NCBI RefSeq assembly: GCF_002863305.2
Contig: NZ_CP136962.1
Coordinates: 1 to 64,000, forward strand
Reading direction: 5' to 3'
Source: Neisseria perflava
GTDB lineage: Bacteria > Pseudomonadota > Gammaproteobacteria > Burkholderiales > Neisseriaceae
DNA length: 64,000 bases
Within the stretch, counting starts at the first letter, position 1. Every line of letters begins with the position of its first letter. The notes under the pieces are model-generated. The model was given only the letters and a program-made list of their open reading frames with translations, was not told where the DNA came from and did not search any database. Position numbers and translations under genes: made by a program. This document shows positions 23,030 to 31,503 of the stretch, in pieces.

Positions 23030-23494
23030 ATGATTGAATTTCCCAACCAGCCCGATTTTCCTGAGCAACACACCGCAGTCGCCGTCGGCACCATCAACAT
23101 GAGCCAGCAGGCGGTACGGGTGTTGATAGAGAATGCAACCGAAAAGGCAAGCATCCTGACCATCGCCCGCGTTGCCGCCATTCATAACATCAAACAAAGC
23201 GGCAACCTGATTCCGCTGCACCTGCCCGGCCGCATCATCGGCGTGCAGGTTGATTTCGATATTAACGTCGAGCTGGCCTGCCTGAAAGCCACATTGACCG
23301 TCCAAGCGCACAGCAACGGCAGCATTGCCACCGAAGCCTTGACCGGCCTCAATTTGGCGCTTTTGAGCGTTTACGACATGATGAAAGACGTTGACCGCAA
23401 TATGATGCTCAGCGGCATCCGCCTCGAATCCGAAACCAGCAGCGAAGGCCGTCCTTTCCTGTTTGACAACGCCTACGAAAATATCAATTTCTAA
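23030..23494 (+). CDS. MoaC-like protein with altered active-site motif
   Basis: The 154-residue product resembles MoaC (cyclic pyranopterin monophosphate synthase, molybdenum cofactor pathway). Recognisable parts are an N-terminal VGTINMSQQAVRVLI strand, EKASILTIARVAAI (Lys 39 aligns with the MoaC K51 region), NLIPL, TEALTGLNLALLSVYDMMKDVD with Glu 102, Asp 116 and Lys 119, and a GIRLESE segment. However, MoaC's LIPLCHPL reads LIPLHLPG here (residues 60-67), so the conserved Cys-His pair is displaced or lost. No other molybdenum-cofactor synthesis genes except a possible MoeB-type neighbour are in the window. It may be a low-activity or repurposed MoaC; activity is uncertain. Confidence 0.7.
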   Translation: MIEFPNQPDFPEQHTAVAVGTINMSQQAVRVLIENATEKASILTIARVAAIHNIKQSGNLIPLHLPGRIIGVQVDFDINVELACLKATLTVQAHSNGSIATEALTGLNLALLSVYDMMKDVDRNMMLSGIRLESETSSEGRPFLFDNAYENINF

Positions 23495-23501
23495 ATCACA
23501 C

Positions 23502-23533
23502 AGGCCGTCTGAATATTCGGTTTCAGACGGCCT
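23502..23533. repeat. Inverted DUS pair between MoaC-like and E1-like genes
   Basis: AG-DUS arms face each other over an eight-base loop, eight bases past one stop and eight bases before the next start, so termination here would separate two closely spaced genes. Confidence 0.85.
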
Positions 23534-23540
23534 TATTGTT

Positions 23541-24290
23541 ATGATGAACGATCAACAACTTTTGCGGTTCAGCCGCCATATCCTGCTGGATGAAATCGGT
23601 ATCGAAGGCCAAGAAAAACTTTTGGCCGCCCATGCGCTCGTTGTCGGTTGCGGCGGGCTGGGTGCGGCGGCCTTGCCGTATCTTGCCGCCGCCGGTATCG
23701 GCCGCCTGACGATTGCCGATGCCGATACCATCGACGAGACCAACCTTCAACGCCAAATCACGTTTACCGAAGCCGACATCGGCAAAAACAAGGCTTTGGT
23801 CATGCAAGGCCGTCTGAAACAAATCAACAGCCAAACACACATTGCCGCCATTGCCGAATTTCTCGATGAGGCCAAGCTTGTCGAATTGGCAAACGACGCC
23901 GACATCATCCTTGATTGTTCCGACAACTATCCCACGCGCCAGGCGGTCAACCGCGCCGCCGTTGCCACGCGCACGCCTTTGGTTTCCGCCGCGGCCGTCC
24001 GCTTTGACGGACAAATCGCCGTGTACCGCCCCGACCTTCCCGATACGCCTTGTTATGCCTGCCTGTTTGACGGCGAACAAGCCGACGACGGCGCTTGTGC
24101 ATTGTTCGGCGTTTTTTCGCCCTTGGTCGGTGTTGTCGGAACGACCCAAGCCGCCGAAGCGCTCAAAGTGCTGATCGGTATCGGCGCACCGTCGCACGGC
24201 AAACTTTCCACCTACAACGCATTGAGCGGACAATGGCGGCAATACGGGGTGAGGCGCAATCCCGAATGTCCGGTTTGCGGCGGCCGTTAA
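23541..24290 (+). CDS. HesA/MoeB/ThiF-family adenylyltransferase
   Basis: This E1-like enzyme adenylates the C-terminal glycine of a small sulfur carrier (MoaD or ThiS). The 249-residue protein has the nucleotide-binding VVGCGGLGAAALPYLAAAG near residue 33, DxDxxxxxNLxRQ as ADADTIDETNLQRQ, the conserved RAAV/ARTPLVSAAA part, and the two zinc pairs CYAC and CPVC. Two ATG codons in a row start the frame; either could be used. The neighbouring MoaC-like gene favours a MoeB role, but ThiF is equally possible since thiD is elsewhere in the window. An in-gene DUS encodes GRLK. Confidence 0.88.
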   Translation: MMNDQQLLRFSRHILLDEIGIEGQEKLLAAHALVVGCGGLGAAALPYLAAAGIGRLTIADADTIDETNLQRQITFTEADIGKNKALVMQGRLKQINSQTHIAAIAEFLDEAKLVELANDADIILDCSDNYPTRQAVNRAAVATRTPLVSAAAVRFDGQIAVYRPDLPDTPCYACLFDGEQADDGACALFGVFSPLVGVVGTTQAAEALKVLIGIGAPSHGKLSTYNALSGQWRQYGVRRNPECPVCGGR

Positions 24291-24473
24291 AGACAAAAGC
24301 AGGGCAAGGGTTTCAATGCTCCGAAGCCAATCCGCCGGAGCAATCATGCTTATCTTTCATTAAACTTAAAAGAAGGCGTTTCTTCCCTTTTCAGACGGCC
24401 TGTGGCACGATATGATTCAATGATTAATAAATTTTTTGAGGCCGTCTGAAAAAGATAGGGAGAAACCGGCTTA

Positions 24474-24818
24474 ATGAATATTATTCGCGCCTTATTGGTG
24501 GTATTGGGTTGCCTGACTTTGGGCGAGGCGGCCGTTTGGGTTTTGGGGTTGAAGCTGCCGGGCAGCATTGTCGGCATGGGTTTGCTGTTTGCCGCGCTTC
24601 AGGCCGGCTGGGTCAAATTGTCTTGGGTGGAAGAGCTGGCGGACATTTTGATGGCGAACCTGACTTTGTTTTTGGTGCCGCCTTGCGTGGCCGTCATCAG
24701 CTATTTGGATGTGATTGCAAACGACTGGTTTTCGATTTTGACGGCCACCATCGCCAGTACGGTGTGCGTGTTGTTGGTCACGGGCAAAGTGCATGAATGG
24801 GTCAGGAGGCTGATGTGA
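24474..24818 (+). CDS. LrgA/CidA-type holin-like membrane protein
   Basis: The 114-residue protein has four predicted membrane spans and the family pattern LKLPGSIVGMGLLF, with ALQAGWVKLSWVEELADILMANLTLFLVPP. LrgA/CidA proteins are holin-like and, with LrgB, have been linked to murein hydrolase control and more recently to pyruvate or metabolite export. The stop codon overlaps the lrgB start (TGATG), showing translational coupling. A DUS at 24439-24450 lies just upstream. No LytSR-type regulator is nearby. Confidence 0.88.
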   Translation: MNIIRALLVVLGCLTLGEAAVWVLGLKLPGSIVGMGLLFAALQAGWVKLSWVEELADILMANLTLFLVPPCVAVISYLDVIANDWFSILTATIASTVCVLLVTGKVHEWVRRLM

Positions 24819-25519
24819 TGGGCGATATCGACAATTTGTTGCGTATGCCCGTGCTTATGCTGTTTCTGACTTTGGCCGTTTATGCTTTGGCGGTGCAGAT
24901 TCGGGCGCGTACGGGAAACGTTTTGTGCAATCCGGTATTGATCAGCACGCTGGTGTTGATGGGGTATTTGAAGGTATTTGCTATCGATTACGAGCTGTAT
25001 CACGATGCGGCGCAGTTTATCGATTTTTGGTTGAAACCGGCGGTCGTATTGCTGGCCGTGCCGCTTTATCGAAATTGGGACCGTATCCGCAGCCAGTGGT
25101 TGCCGGTGGTGTTGTCGCAATTGGCGGGCAGCGTGACGGGCATTGTTACGGGCGTGTATTTCGCCAAATGGCTGGGCGCGTCGCACGATGTGGTTTTGTC
25201 GTTGGCTTCCAAATCGGTAACCAACCCGATTGCGATTGAAATCACGGCATCGGTCGGCGGTATTCCGGCGATTACGGCGGCAACGGTGATTATCGCCGGA
25301 CTTTTTGGACAGATGGCCGGATATAAAGTGTTGAAAGGGGCGTTGTATATGCCTTCTTCAGTGGGGATGTCTTTAGGGACGGCTTCCCATGCAATGGGGA
25401 TTGCGGCGTCTTTGGAATACGGCCGCCGTATGGCTGCATATGCCGGCTTGGGCTTGACGCTCAACGGCGTGTTGACGGCGATATTGGTGCCTATCTTGAT
25501 TCCCTTATTGGGCGTATAG
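24818..25519 (+). CDS. LrgB-family membrane protein
   Basis: The 233-residue membrane protein belongs to the LrgB/CidB family (also plastid PLGG1), with about seven spans and the family stretches NPVLISTLVLMGYL, KSVTNPIAIEI and GTASHAMGIAASLEYGR. The start overlaps the lrgA stop by one base, and GTCAGGAGG lies upstream within lrgA. The pair acts together in other bacteria as a membrane system related to murein hydrolase export or glycolate/pyruvate transport. A DUS follows at 25525-25536 before argJ. Confidence 0.92.
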   Translation: MGDIDNLLRMPVLMLFLTLAVYALAVQIRARTGNVLCNPVLISTLVLMGYLKVFAIDYELYHDAAQFIDFWLKPAVVLLAVPLYRNWDRIRSQWLPVVLSQLAGSVTGIVTGVYFAKWLGASHDVVLSLASKSVTNPIAIEITASVGGIPAITAATVIIAGLFGQMAGYKVLKGALYMPSSVGMSLGTASHAMGIAASLEYGRRMAAYAGLGLTLNGVLTAILVPILIPLLGV

Positions 25520-25562
25520 CGTTTAGGCCGTCTGAAAACAGTGTAAAACAGGAGAAAATGAT

Positions 25563-26783
25563 ATGGCTGTAAATTTGACTGAAAAACGTGCAGACGAATT
25601 GTTGGAAATCGACGGTATCCGTCTGTTTACAGGTCGCGCCGGCATCAAGCAACAAGACCGCGACGATTTGACGCTGATGGTGTTGGGCGGCGGACATACG
25701 GTGGGCGCGGTGTTTACGCAAAACCGTTTCTGCGCCGCGCCGGTGCATATTGCCAAGTCGCACCTGTTTGACCAAGACGGCGTGTGTGCCTTAGTCGTCA
25801 ATACGGGCAATGCCAATGCGGGTACCGGTGCGCAAGGCCGTCTGGACGCGATTAAAGTGTGCGCGGCCGTGGCGGAACAGGTTGGCTGCCAATCCAATCA
25901 AATCATGCCGTTTTCGACCGGCGTGATTTTGGAGCCGCTGCCTGTGGATAAAATTGTGGCCGCTTTGCCGCAAGTGCGCCCTGCATTCTGGTCGGACGCG
26001 GCGCGTGCCATCATGACGACGGACACTGTACCGAAAGCCGCTTCGCGCCAAGGCCTGGTCGGCGATAAACACACAGTCCGCGCTACCGGCATCGCCAAAG
26101 GCTCGGGCATGATTCATCCGAACATGGCGACCATGTTGTCGTTTATTGCCACCGATGCCAAAGTGTCCCAGCCGATTTTGCAGCTGATGACGCAAGAAAT
26201 CGCAGACGAAAGTTTCAATACGATTACCGTGGACGGCGATACCAGCACCAACGACAGCTTTGTGATTATGGCGACAGGCCGTTGCGGTCAGAGCGAAATC
26301 GACAATACCGCCGATCCGCGCTATGCCCAGCTCAAAGCCTTGCTCGGTTCGCTGGCTTTGGAATTGGCGCAGGCGATTGTCCGTGATGGCGAGGGCGCGA
26401 CCAAGTTCATCACGATTGAAGTGCAAAACGCGAAAACCCGCGAAGAGGCGCGCAAGGTGGCTTATGCCGTCGCCCATTCGCCTTTGGTAAAAACTGCGTT
26501 CTTTGCCTCCGACCCGAACTTGGGCCGTCTGTTAGCCGCCGTCGGCTATGCCGGTATTGAAGACTTGGATGTCGATGCTTTGAAAATGTGGCTGGATGAC
26601 GTGTTGGTGGCCGAAAACGGCGGCCGTGCGGAAAGCTATACCGAAGAGGCAGGGCAAGCCGTGATGAACCGTCCGGAAATCACCGTCCGCATCGATTTGC
26701 AACGCGGCGATACGGAGACGGTTGTTTATACCTGCGATTTGTCGCACGAATATGTGTCGATTAACGCGGATTATCGTTCTTAA
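25563..26783 (+). CDS. argJ: Glutamate N-acetyltransferase / amino-acid acetyltransferase ArgJ
   Basis: ArgJ transfers the acetyl group from N-acetylornithine to glutamate, giving the cyclic arginine pathway; bifunctional forms also use acetyl-CoA. The 406-residue precursor contains HPNMATMLSFIATDA, where self-cleavage before Thr 190 makes alpha and beta chains, plus GNANAGTGAQG near residue 80 and the C-terminal YTCDLSHEYVSINADYRS. CAGGAG precedes the ATG. It lies alone between lrgB and the ClC gene with DUS sites on both sides. Whether it is bifunctional cannot be read directly. Confidence 0.97.
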   Translation: MAVNLTEKRADELLEIDGIRLFTGRAGIKQQDRDDLTLMVLGGGHTVGAVFTQNRFCAAPVHIAKSHLFDQDGVCALVVNTGNANAGTGAQGRLDAIKVCAAVAEQVGCQSNQIMPFSTGVILEPLPVDKIVAALPQVRPAFWSDAARAIMTTDTVPKAASRQGLVGDKHTVRATGIAKGSGMIHPNMATMLSFIATDAKVSQPILQLMTQEIADESFNTITVDGDTSTNDSFVIMATGRCGQSEIDNTADPRYAQLKALLGSLALELAQAIVRDGEGATKFITIEVQNAKTREEARKVAYAVAHSPLVKTAFFASDPNLGRLLAAVGYAGIEDLDVDALKMWLDDVLVAENGGRAESYTEEAGQAVMNRPEITVRIDLQRGDTETVVYTCDLSHEYVSINADYRS

Positions 26784-26800
26784 AAACCTTTATCCTTGTG

Positions 26801-26839
26801 TTCAGACGGCCTTTGAGAAAAGTATCAAGGCCGTCTGAA
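26801..26839. repeat. Inverted DUS pair between argJ and ClC gene
   Basis: TTCAGACGGCCT and AGGCCGTCTGAA lie 15 bases apart, ending just before the ClC start; a probable terminator for argJ. Confidence 0.82.
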
Positions 26840-26851
26840 CACATTGACTGC

Positions 26852-28231
26852 ATGCCTATTATGAAATTTCCACAGACTTGGGCGGCGCGCCTCGCCCACA
26901 AAATCCGCCAAACCAAACGCCTGTCGAAAAAAAGCATGGCTTTTCTGTTTTTGCTGGCAGGCTCGGCGCTGGTTGCCCTGACAGCTTTGCTGTTTGCGCG
27001 TTTGGCGGATTTGGCTTTGGAATGGAATGCCTTGTTGGTAGGGAAATATCCGTGGTTTGCATGGGTGGCCTTGCCGCTGGGCTTGCCACTTTTGGCGTGG
27101 TTTACGCGCAAATTTGCGCCGTACACTTCCGGCAGCGGAATTCCGCAGGTCATCGCTTCGTTGTCTTTGCCGTATGGCGCGCAGAAAACCCGTCTGATTC
27201 GTCTGGGCGAAACCTTTTTTAAGATTCCGCTGACGTTTTTGGGCATGATTTTGGGGGCGTCGATCGGTAGGGAAGGGCCGTCTGTACAAGTGGGCGCGGC
27301 GGTCATGAACGCTTGGGGCGCGTGGTGTAAAAAGCACGGGCTGGCGTTTAGGGGCATGCAGGAAAACGATTTGATTGCCGCAGGCGCGGCCGGCGGTTTG
27401 GCGGCGGCGTTTAACGCGCCTTTGGCCGGCGTGGTGTTTGCCATCGAAGAATTGGGGCGCGGCGTGATTTTGCGTTGGGAACGCCAAATCTTGATGGGCG
27501 TGTTGGCGGCCGGTTTCATTCAAGTGGCGATACAGGGTAACAACCCGTATTTTTCAGGGTTTCAAGGACACGAGCTGCCAAACATGCTGATGTGGGCCGC
27601 AGTGTCGGGCATTGTCTGCGGCGTGGCAGGCGGATTGTTCGGCAGCTTTTTGTATCGCGGTGCGGCGGCATTCGCACCGGTGCGCTGGCGCAGTTTCATC
27701 CGCCGTCATTTGTTGGTGGTCGCCTTTGTAATGGGCATTTTGCTGGCGCTGCTCGGTACGTTTTATCAAGGCAAAACCTATGGCACGGGCTATCACGAAG
27801 CCGCAGCCGCACTCAAAGGCGCGTATGAAGCACCAATCGGCTTGGCAGCCGCAAAATGGGCGGCAACCGTGTTCAGCTACTGGGCAGGCATTCCCGGCGG
27901 TATCTTCACGCCGTCGTTAACCATCGGCGCGATGATAGGCGAACACATAGCCTCTTTCGCGCAACTGGGCGACGCGTCCAATGTCGCGGTTTTGCTCTGC
28001 ATGGCCGCATTCCTTGCCGCCGCGACCCAATCGCCGTTGACTGCCGCCGTGGTGGTAATGGAAATGACGGGCGGACAGAATTTACTGTTTTGGATGCTAC
28101 TGACGTGCATCTTCGCTTCGCAAGTCTCGCGCCAATTCTCGCCGCATCCGTTTTATCACGCCGCAGGTTTGCGCTTCAGACGGCATATCGAAGCCGAAAG
28201 CGGACATGTTCCGCATGAGAAAAAAGAATAG
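26852..28231 (+). CDS. ClC-family chloride channel / H+-Cl- antiporter
   Basis: The 459-residue membrane protein has the ClC signatures: GSGIPQ near residue 95, GREGPSVQ with the gating glutamate at 141, and GIFTPSLTIGAMIG near 350. The gating glutamate suggests proton-coupled exchange, as in E. coli ClcA, which helps cells under acid stress. Two in-frame ATG codons (26852 and 26861) are possible; neither has a good ribosome-binding site. There is no C-terminal CBS domain. It is followed by a DUS-pair terminator shared with the converging ubiB. Confidence 0.93.
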   Translation: MPIMKFPQTWAARLAHKIRQTKRLSKKSMAFLFLLAGSALVALTALLFARLADLALEWNALLVGKYPWFAWVALPLGLPLLAWFTRKFAPYTSGSGIPQVIASLSLPYGAQKTRLIRLGETFFKIPLTFLGMILGASIGREGPSVQVGAAVMNAWGAWCKKHGLAFRGMQENDLIAAGAAGGLAAAFNAPLAGVVFAIEELGRGVILRWERQILMGVLAAGFIQVAIQGNNPYFSGFQGHELPNMLMWAAVSGIVCGVAGGLFGSFLYRGAAAFAPVRWRSFIRRHLLVVAFVMGILLALLGTFYQGKTYGTGYHEAAAALKGAYEAPIGLAAAKWAATVFSYWAGIPGGIFTPSLTIGAMIGEHIASFAQLGDASNVAVLLCMAAFLAAATQSPLTAAVVVMEMTGGQNLLFWMLLTCIFASQVSRQFSPHPFYHAAGLRFRRHIEAESGHVPHEKKE

Positions 28232-28241
28232 ATAGGCATAT

Positions 28242-28279
28242 AAAAGGCCGTCTGAAAATCAGATTTCAGACGGCCTTTT
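28242..28279. terminator. Bidirectional DUS-pair terminator between ClC gene and ubiB
   Basis: An inverted AG-DUS pair with an eight-base loop is flanked by A4 and T4 runs between two convergent genes. Confidence 0.9.
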
Positions 28280-28306
28280 ATATGTCGTTTAAAGCTGTAT
28301 TACGGT

Positions 28307-29818
28307 TTACTTAAACAGCAAAATCAGCAACAAAACAACCGCAATCATACCCAGCCACAGGCTTTGGCGTTGTTGCACTTTGACCAAGTGCACATAGGCA
28401 TCGCGCATTTCCTGCTGGCGGTTTTCATCAACCAACGCATTGATTTTGCGCGGCAGGGAAGGGATGATTTGCGCCCAGTCGGGGGCTTCGTTTTTGAGGT
28501 TGCGCCAGAGGGCTTTGGGGCCGACCTGTTCGTTCATCCAGCGCACCAAAAACGGTTTGGCGGTTTTCCACAAGTCCAAATCGGGATCAAGCTGGCGTCC
28601 CAAGCCTTCGATGTTGAGCAGCGTTTTTTGCAGCAACACAAGTTGCGGCTGGATTTCGACATTGAAGCGGCGGCTGACTTCAAACAGGCGCATCAGCACC
28701 AAGCCGAAGGAAATTTGCGAAATCGGTTTGTTGAACACCGGCTCGCACACGGCGCGGACGGCGGCTTCCAATTCTTCCGCGCGCGTGTCGGCAGGCACCC
28801 AGCCCGATTCGATGTGGGCGGTGGCGACGCGGTGGTAATCGCGGTTGAAAAAGGCAAGGAAGTTGATGGCGAGATAGCGTTTGTCGTAATCGGTCAGCGT
28901 GCCGACGATGCCGAAATCGAGGGCGATGTAGCGGTTGTCGGCGGCGACCAAAATATTTCCGGGGTGCATATCCGCATGGAAAAAGCCGTCGCGGAAAACT
29001 TGCGTGAAGAAGATTTCCACGCCGTAATCGGCAAGTTTGTGCAAATCGATGCCGTCGGCTTTGAGTTTGGCAATATCGGATACCGGCGTACCGTCCATCC
29101 ATTCGATGGTTAGTACGTCGCTGGTGCAGTAGTCGTAAAATACCTTCGGCACAATCAGCATATCGCTGTTTTGGAAATTGCGACCGAGCTGGCTGGCATT
29201 GGCGGCTTCGCGCATCAAGTCCAATTCGTCGTGCAGGTATTTGTCGAATTCGGCCACCACTTCGCGCGGCTTCAAACGCTTGCCGTCTGAAAACAAACGC
29301 TCCACCCAGCCTGCGCCAAAGCGCATCAGCGACAAATCCTGTTCGATAACGGGCAAAAGGTTGGGGCGCAAGACTTTCACTGCGACCTGTTCGCCCGAGT
29401 GCAGGCGGGCTTTGTGTACCTGGGCGATGGACGCGCTGGCGACGGGTTCGGTTTCAAATTCCGCGTATAAAGTGTCGATGGATTGGCCCAGCGATTTTTC
29501 GATTTGCGAGCGTGAAAGCTGCGCGTCAAACGGTGGCACTTTGTCTTGCAACCTGGCCAGTTCGACCGCGTAATCATGCGGAATCAAATCGGGGCGCGTG
29601 GACAATACCTGCCCGAATTTGATGAAAATCGGCCCTAGGCTTTCCAAAGCCAAACGCAGGCGCACGGCAGGTGTCTCGTGTTTGAACTTGGACGACTGCG
29701 GCAGCATATTGAGGAAAGTCCGCGCCCAACCCGGACGGACCAGCGAGGCAATCAGCTCGGCAAGGCGGTAGCGGTAGAGCGTACAGAGGATGGTTTTAAT
29801 GCGTTTGAGGCGGTTCAT
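28307..29818 (-). CDS. ubiB: UbiB, ABC1/ADCK atypical kinase for ubiquinone synthesis
   Basis: UbiB is an ATPase of the protein-kinase-like ADCK fold needed for ubiquinone biosynthesis, probably by aiding access of lipid intermediates. The 503-residue product shows the KxGQ-type motif [16 protein letters not shown] near residue 70, [11 protein letters not shown] in the glycine-rich loop position, the catalytic HADMHPGN and the metal-binding DFGIVG. Two hydrophobic spans at the very C-terminus ([17 protein letters not shown]) anchor it. The usual UbiE and UbiJ neighbours are absent. The start ATG at 29816-29818 gives a typical length. Confidence 0.95.
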   Translation of the reverse strand: MNRLKRIKTILCTLYRYRLAELIASLVRPGWARTFLNMLPQSSKFKHETPAVRLRLALESLGPIFIKFGQVLSTRPDLIPHDYAVELARLQDKVPPFDAQLSRSQIEKSLGQSIDTLYAEFETEPVASASIAQVHKARLHSGEQVAVKVLRPNLLPVIEQDLSLMRFGAGWVERLFSDGKRLKPREVVAEFDKYLHDELDLMREAANASQLGRNFQNSDMLIVPKVFYDYCTSDVLTIEWMDGTPVSDIAKLKADGIDLHKLADYGVEIFFTQVFRDGFFHADMHPGNILVAADNRYIALDFGIVGTLTDYDKRYLAINFLAFFNRDYHRVATAHIESGWVPADTRAEELEAAVRAVCEPVFNKPISQISFGLVLMRLFEVSRRFNVEIQPQLVLLQKTLLNIEGLGRQLDPDLDLWKTAKPFLVRWMNEQVGPKALWRNLKNEAPDWAQIIPSLPRKINALVDENRQQEMRDAYVHLVKVQQRQSLWLGMIAVVLLLILLFK

Positions 29819-30030
29819 GATGGACGCAGATAAATCGAAAAAAACAGAATTATATAGGAAAAACGGGTAAGGGCTTCAGACGGCCTGAGACTTTTGCAAA
29901 AACATTTGCCGCATAGCCAACAATTTGATAAAGGCTCAGGTTTTGTCGCCCTAATAAAAAGACGAATATTCACATCATAAATATTCATCGGCTACTTGCC
30001 CAAACCGCCGATTCAAGACATAATCGGGAA

Positions 30031-30118
30031 ATGTGCAGGAGAGTGTTACACCCAACTACAATGTAACCACCGAAGGCGCAGACACCCTTAAATCGCTCAG
30101 GTATCAGGGACTGCACAT
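30031..30118 (+). promoter_or_regulatory. Glycine riboswitch, aptamer I
   Basis: The P1 helix pairs ATGTGCAG (30031-30038) with CTGCACAT (30111-30118). Inside are the hallmark core elements GGAGAG, CACCGAAGG and CTCAGGTATCAGGGA. The order, spacing and adjacency to gcvT identify the first aptamer of the classic two-aptamer glycine sensor. Confidence 0.93.
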
Positions 30119-30129
30119 TGAAACAAACA

Positions 30130-30271
30130 ATCTGGAGAGCGGCGTTAGAATAACGTCCACCGAAGGGGAGAAGGCCGTCTGAACCACCATTCAGACAACC
30201 GCGCAAAGCAGTGAGCAGACTGGTTTGCCATCATGCGGATACGGCCGAAAATCTCAGGTTCAAGGACAGAT
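30130..30271 (+). promoter_or_regulatory. Glycine riboswitch, aptamer II, with a DUS in one stem
   Basis: P1 pairs ATCTG (30130-30134) with CAGAT (30267-30271). The core shows GGAGAG, CACCGAAGGGG and CTCAGGTTCAAGGACAG. Between them a DUS (30172-30183) pairs with TTCAGAC at 30190-30196, forming a stem-loop in what should be the variable P3 arm. The short linker after aptamer I is typical of cooperative tandem architecture. The likely output is glycine-induced expression of gcvT and possibly gcvH. Confidence 0.93.
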
Positions 30272-30279
30272 AGGGTCAT

Positions 30280-30297
30280 CCGCGCACAGGTGCGCGG
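30280..30297 (+). promoter_or_regulatory. Expression-platform hairpin of the glycine riboswitch
   Basis: CGCGCAC-AG-GTGCGCG forms a tight seven-base-pair stem between aptamer II and the gcvT ribosome-binding site CGGAG. There is no following T tract, which suggests control of translation rather than termination; the alternative pairing was not resolved. Confidence 0.6.
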
Positions 30298-30333
30298 GCG
30301 GCATCTGAACAAAAAATCCGGAGAAACTTGAGA

Positions 30334-31434
30334 ATGACTGCTCTGAAAACCACCCCATTTCATCAAGCCCATCAAGATGCAGGCGCGAAGCTGGTAGATT
30401 TTGCCGGCTGGGAGCTGCCCATCCATTATGGTTCACAAATCGCCGAACACGAAGCCGTGCGCACCGACGCCGGTATGTTTGACGTATCCCATATGCTCGT
30501 TACCGACGTAGCAGGCGCAAATGCCAAAGCCTTTTTCCGCAAATTGATTGCCAACGATGTCGCCAAACTCGCTTTTGTCGGCAAAGCCCTTTATTCCGCT
30601 TTGCTCAACGACAACGGCGGCGTGATTGACGACTTGATCGTTTACCGTACCAACGAAGCAGAAACCCAATACCGCATCGTGTCCAACGGCGCTACCCGCG
30701 AAAAAGATACGGCACAATTCCACAAAGTCGGACAAGAGTTCGGCGTTGCCTTCAATCCGCGCTACGACCTCGGCATGCTTGCCGTACAAGGTCCTAAAGC
30801 CATCGAAAAACTCCTGACTGTCAAACCTGAATGGGCAGACGTAATTCACGGCCTCAAACCGTTCCAAGGCGCGGATTTGGGCAACGACTGGTTTGTTGCC
30901 CGCACCGGCTACACCGGTGAAGACGGCGTCGAAGTGATTCTGCCGGGCACCGAAGCCGTCGCATTCTTCAAAGCCCTGCAAGCAGCAGGCGTACAGCCTT
31001 GCGGCCTCGGCGCACGCGACACTCTGCGCATGGAAGCCGGTATGAACCTCTACGGCAACGATATGGACGATAACACCAGCCCGCTCGAAGCAGGCATGGA
31101 TTGGACCGTTGATTTGAAAGACGAAAGCCGCGATTTCGTCGGCAAAGCCGCCTTGCTGGCATTGAAAGAAAAAGGCGTTGCCGTGAAACAGGTCGGTCTG
31201 TTGCTCGAAAAAGGTGGCATCCTGCGCGCGCATATGGAAGTGTTGACCGACAAAGGCCAAGGCGAAACCACCAGTGGCGTATTCTCTCCAAGCCTGAAAC
31301 AATCCATCGCCATCGCGCGCGTGCCGAAAGACTTTGACGGCGATACCGCCAAAGTGCTGATGCGTGGTAAAGAAGTGGACGTGCGCGTACTGAAGCTGCC
31401 ATTTGTGCGCAACGGTCAAAAACAGTTTGATTAA
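30334..31434 (+). CDS. gcvT: Aminomethyltransferase, T-protein of glycine cleavage
   Basis: GcvT moves the methylene group from the aminomethyl-lipoyl arm of GcvH to tetrahydrofolate and releases ammonia. The 366-residue protein has the normal length, [24 protein letters not shown] at the start, the MFDVSHM motif near residue 48, [10 protein letters not shown] and the [15 protein letters not shown] region that contains the folate-contacting residues. CGGAGAAAC precedes the ATG. It is the first gene after the tandem glycine riboswitch, so glycine should induce it. Confidence 0.97.
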   Translation: MTALKTTPFHQAHQDAGAKLVDFAGWELPIHYGSQIAEHEAVRTDAGMFDVSHMLVTDVAGANAKAFFRKLIANDVAKLAFVGKALYSALLNDNGGVIDDLIVYRTNEAETQYRIVSNGATREKDTAQFHKVGQEFGVAFNPRYDLGMLAVQGPKAIEKLLTVKPEWADVIHGLKPFQGADLGNDWFVARTGYTGEDGVEVILPGTEAVAFFKALQAAGVQPCGLGARDTLRMEAGMNLYGNDMDDNTSPLEAGMDWTVDLKDESRDFVGKAALLALKEKGVAVKQVGLLLEKGGILRAHMEVLTDKGQGETTSGVFSPSLKQSIAIARVPKDFDGDTAKVLMRGKEVDVRVLKLPFVRNGQKQFD

Positions 31435-31440
31435 TATCGG

Positions 31441-31476
31441 TTCAGACGGCCTTTATTTGTTAAGGGCCGTCTGGAA
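31441..31476. repeat. Imperfect inverted DUS pair after gcvT
   Basis: TTCAGACGGCCT is followed by GGGCCGTCTGGA, which has mismatches to the DUS. The stem still forms and may partly terminate gcvT transcription. Confidence 0.7.
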
Positions 31477-31503
31477 GCAGGTTTTAAGGAATTGTTATTT
31501 CCT

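Larger units (their letters stand above)
29819..30333 (+). other. ubiB-gcvT intergenic region containing a riboswitch
   Basis: The left 210 bases hold a single reverse DUS (29875-29886) and AT-rich DNA in which the divergent ubiB and gcvT promoters should lie; I could not define them. The right part from 30031 is the tandem glycine riboswitch described separately. No gene is visible. Confidence 0.7.
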
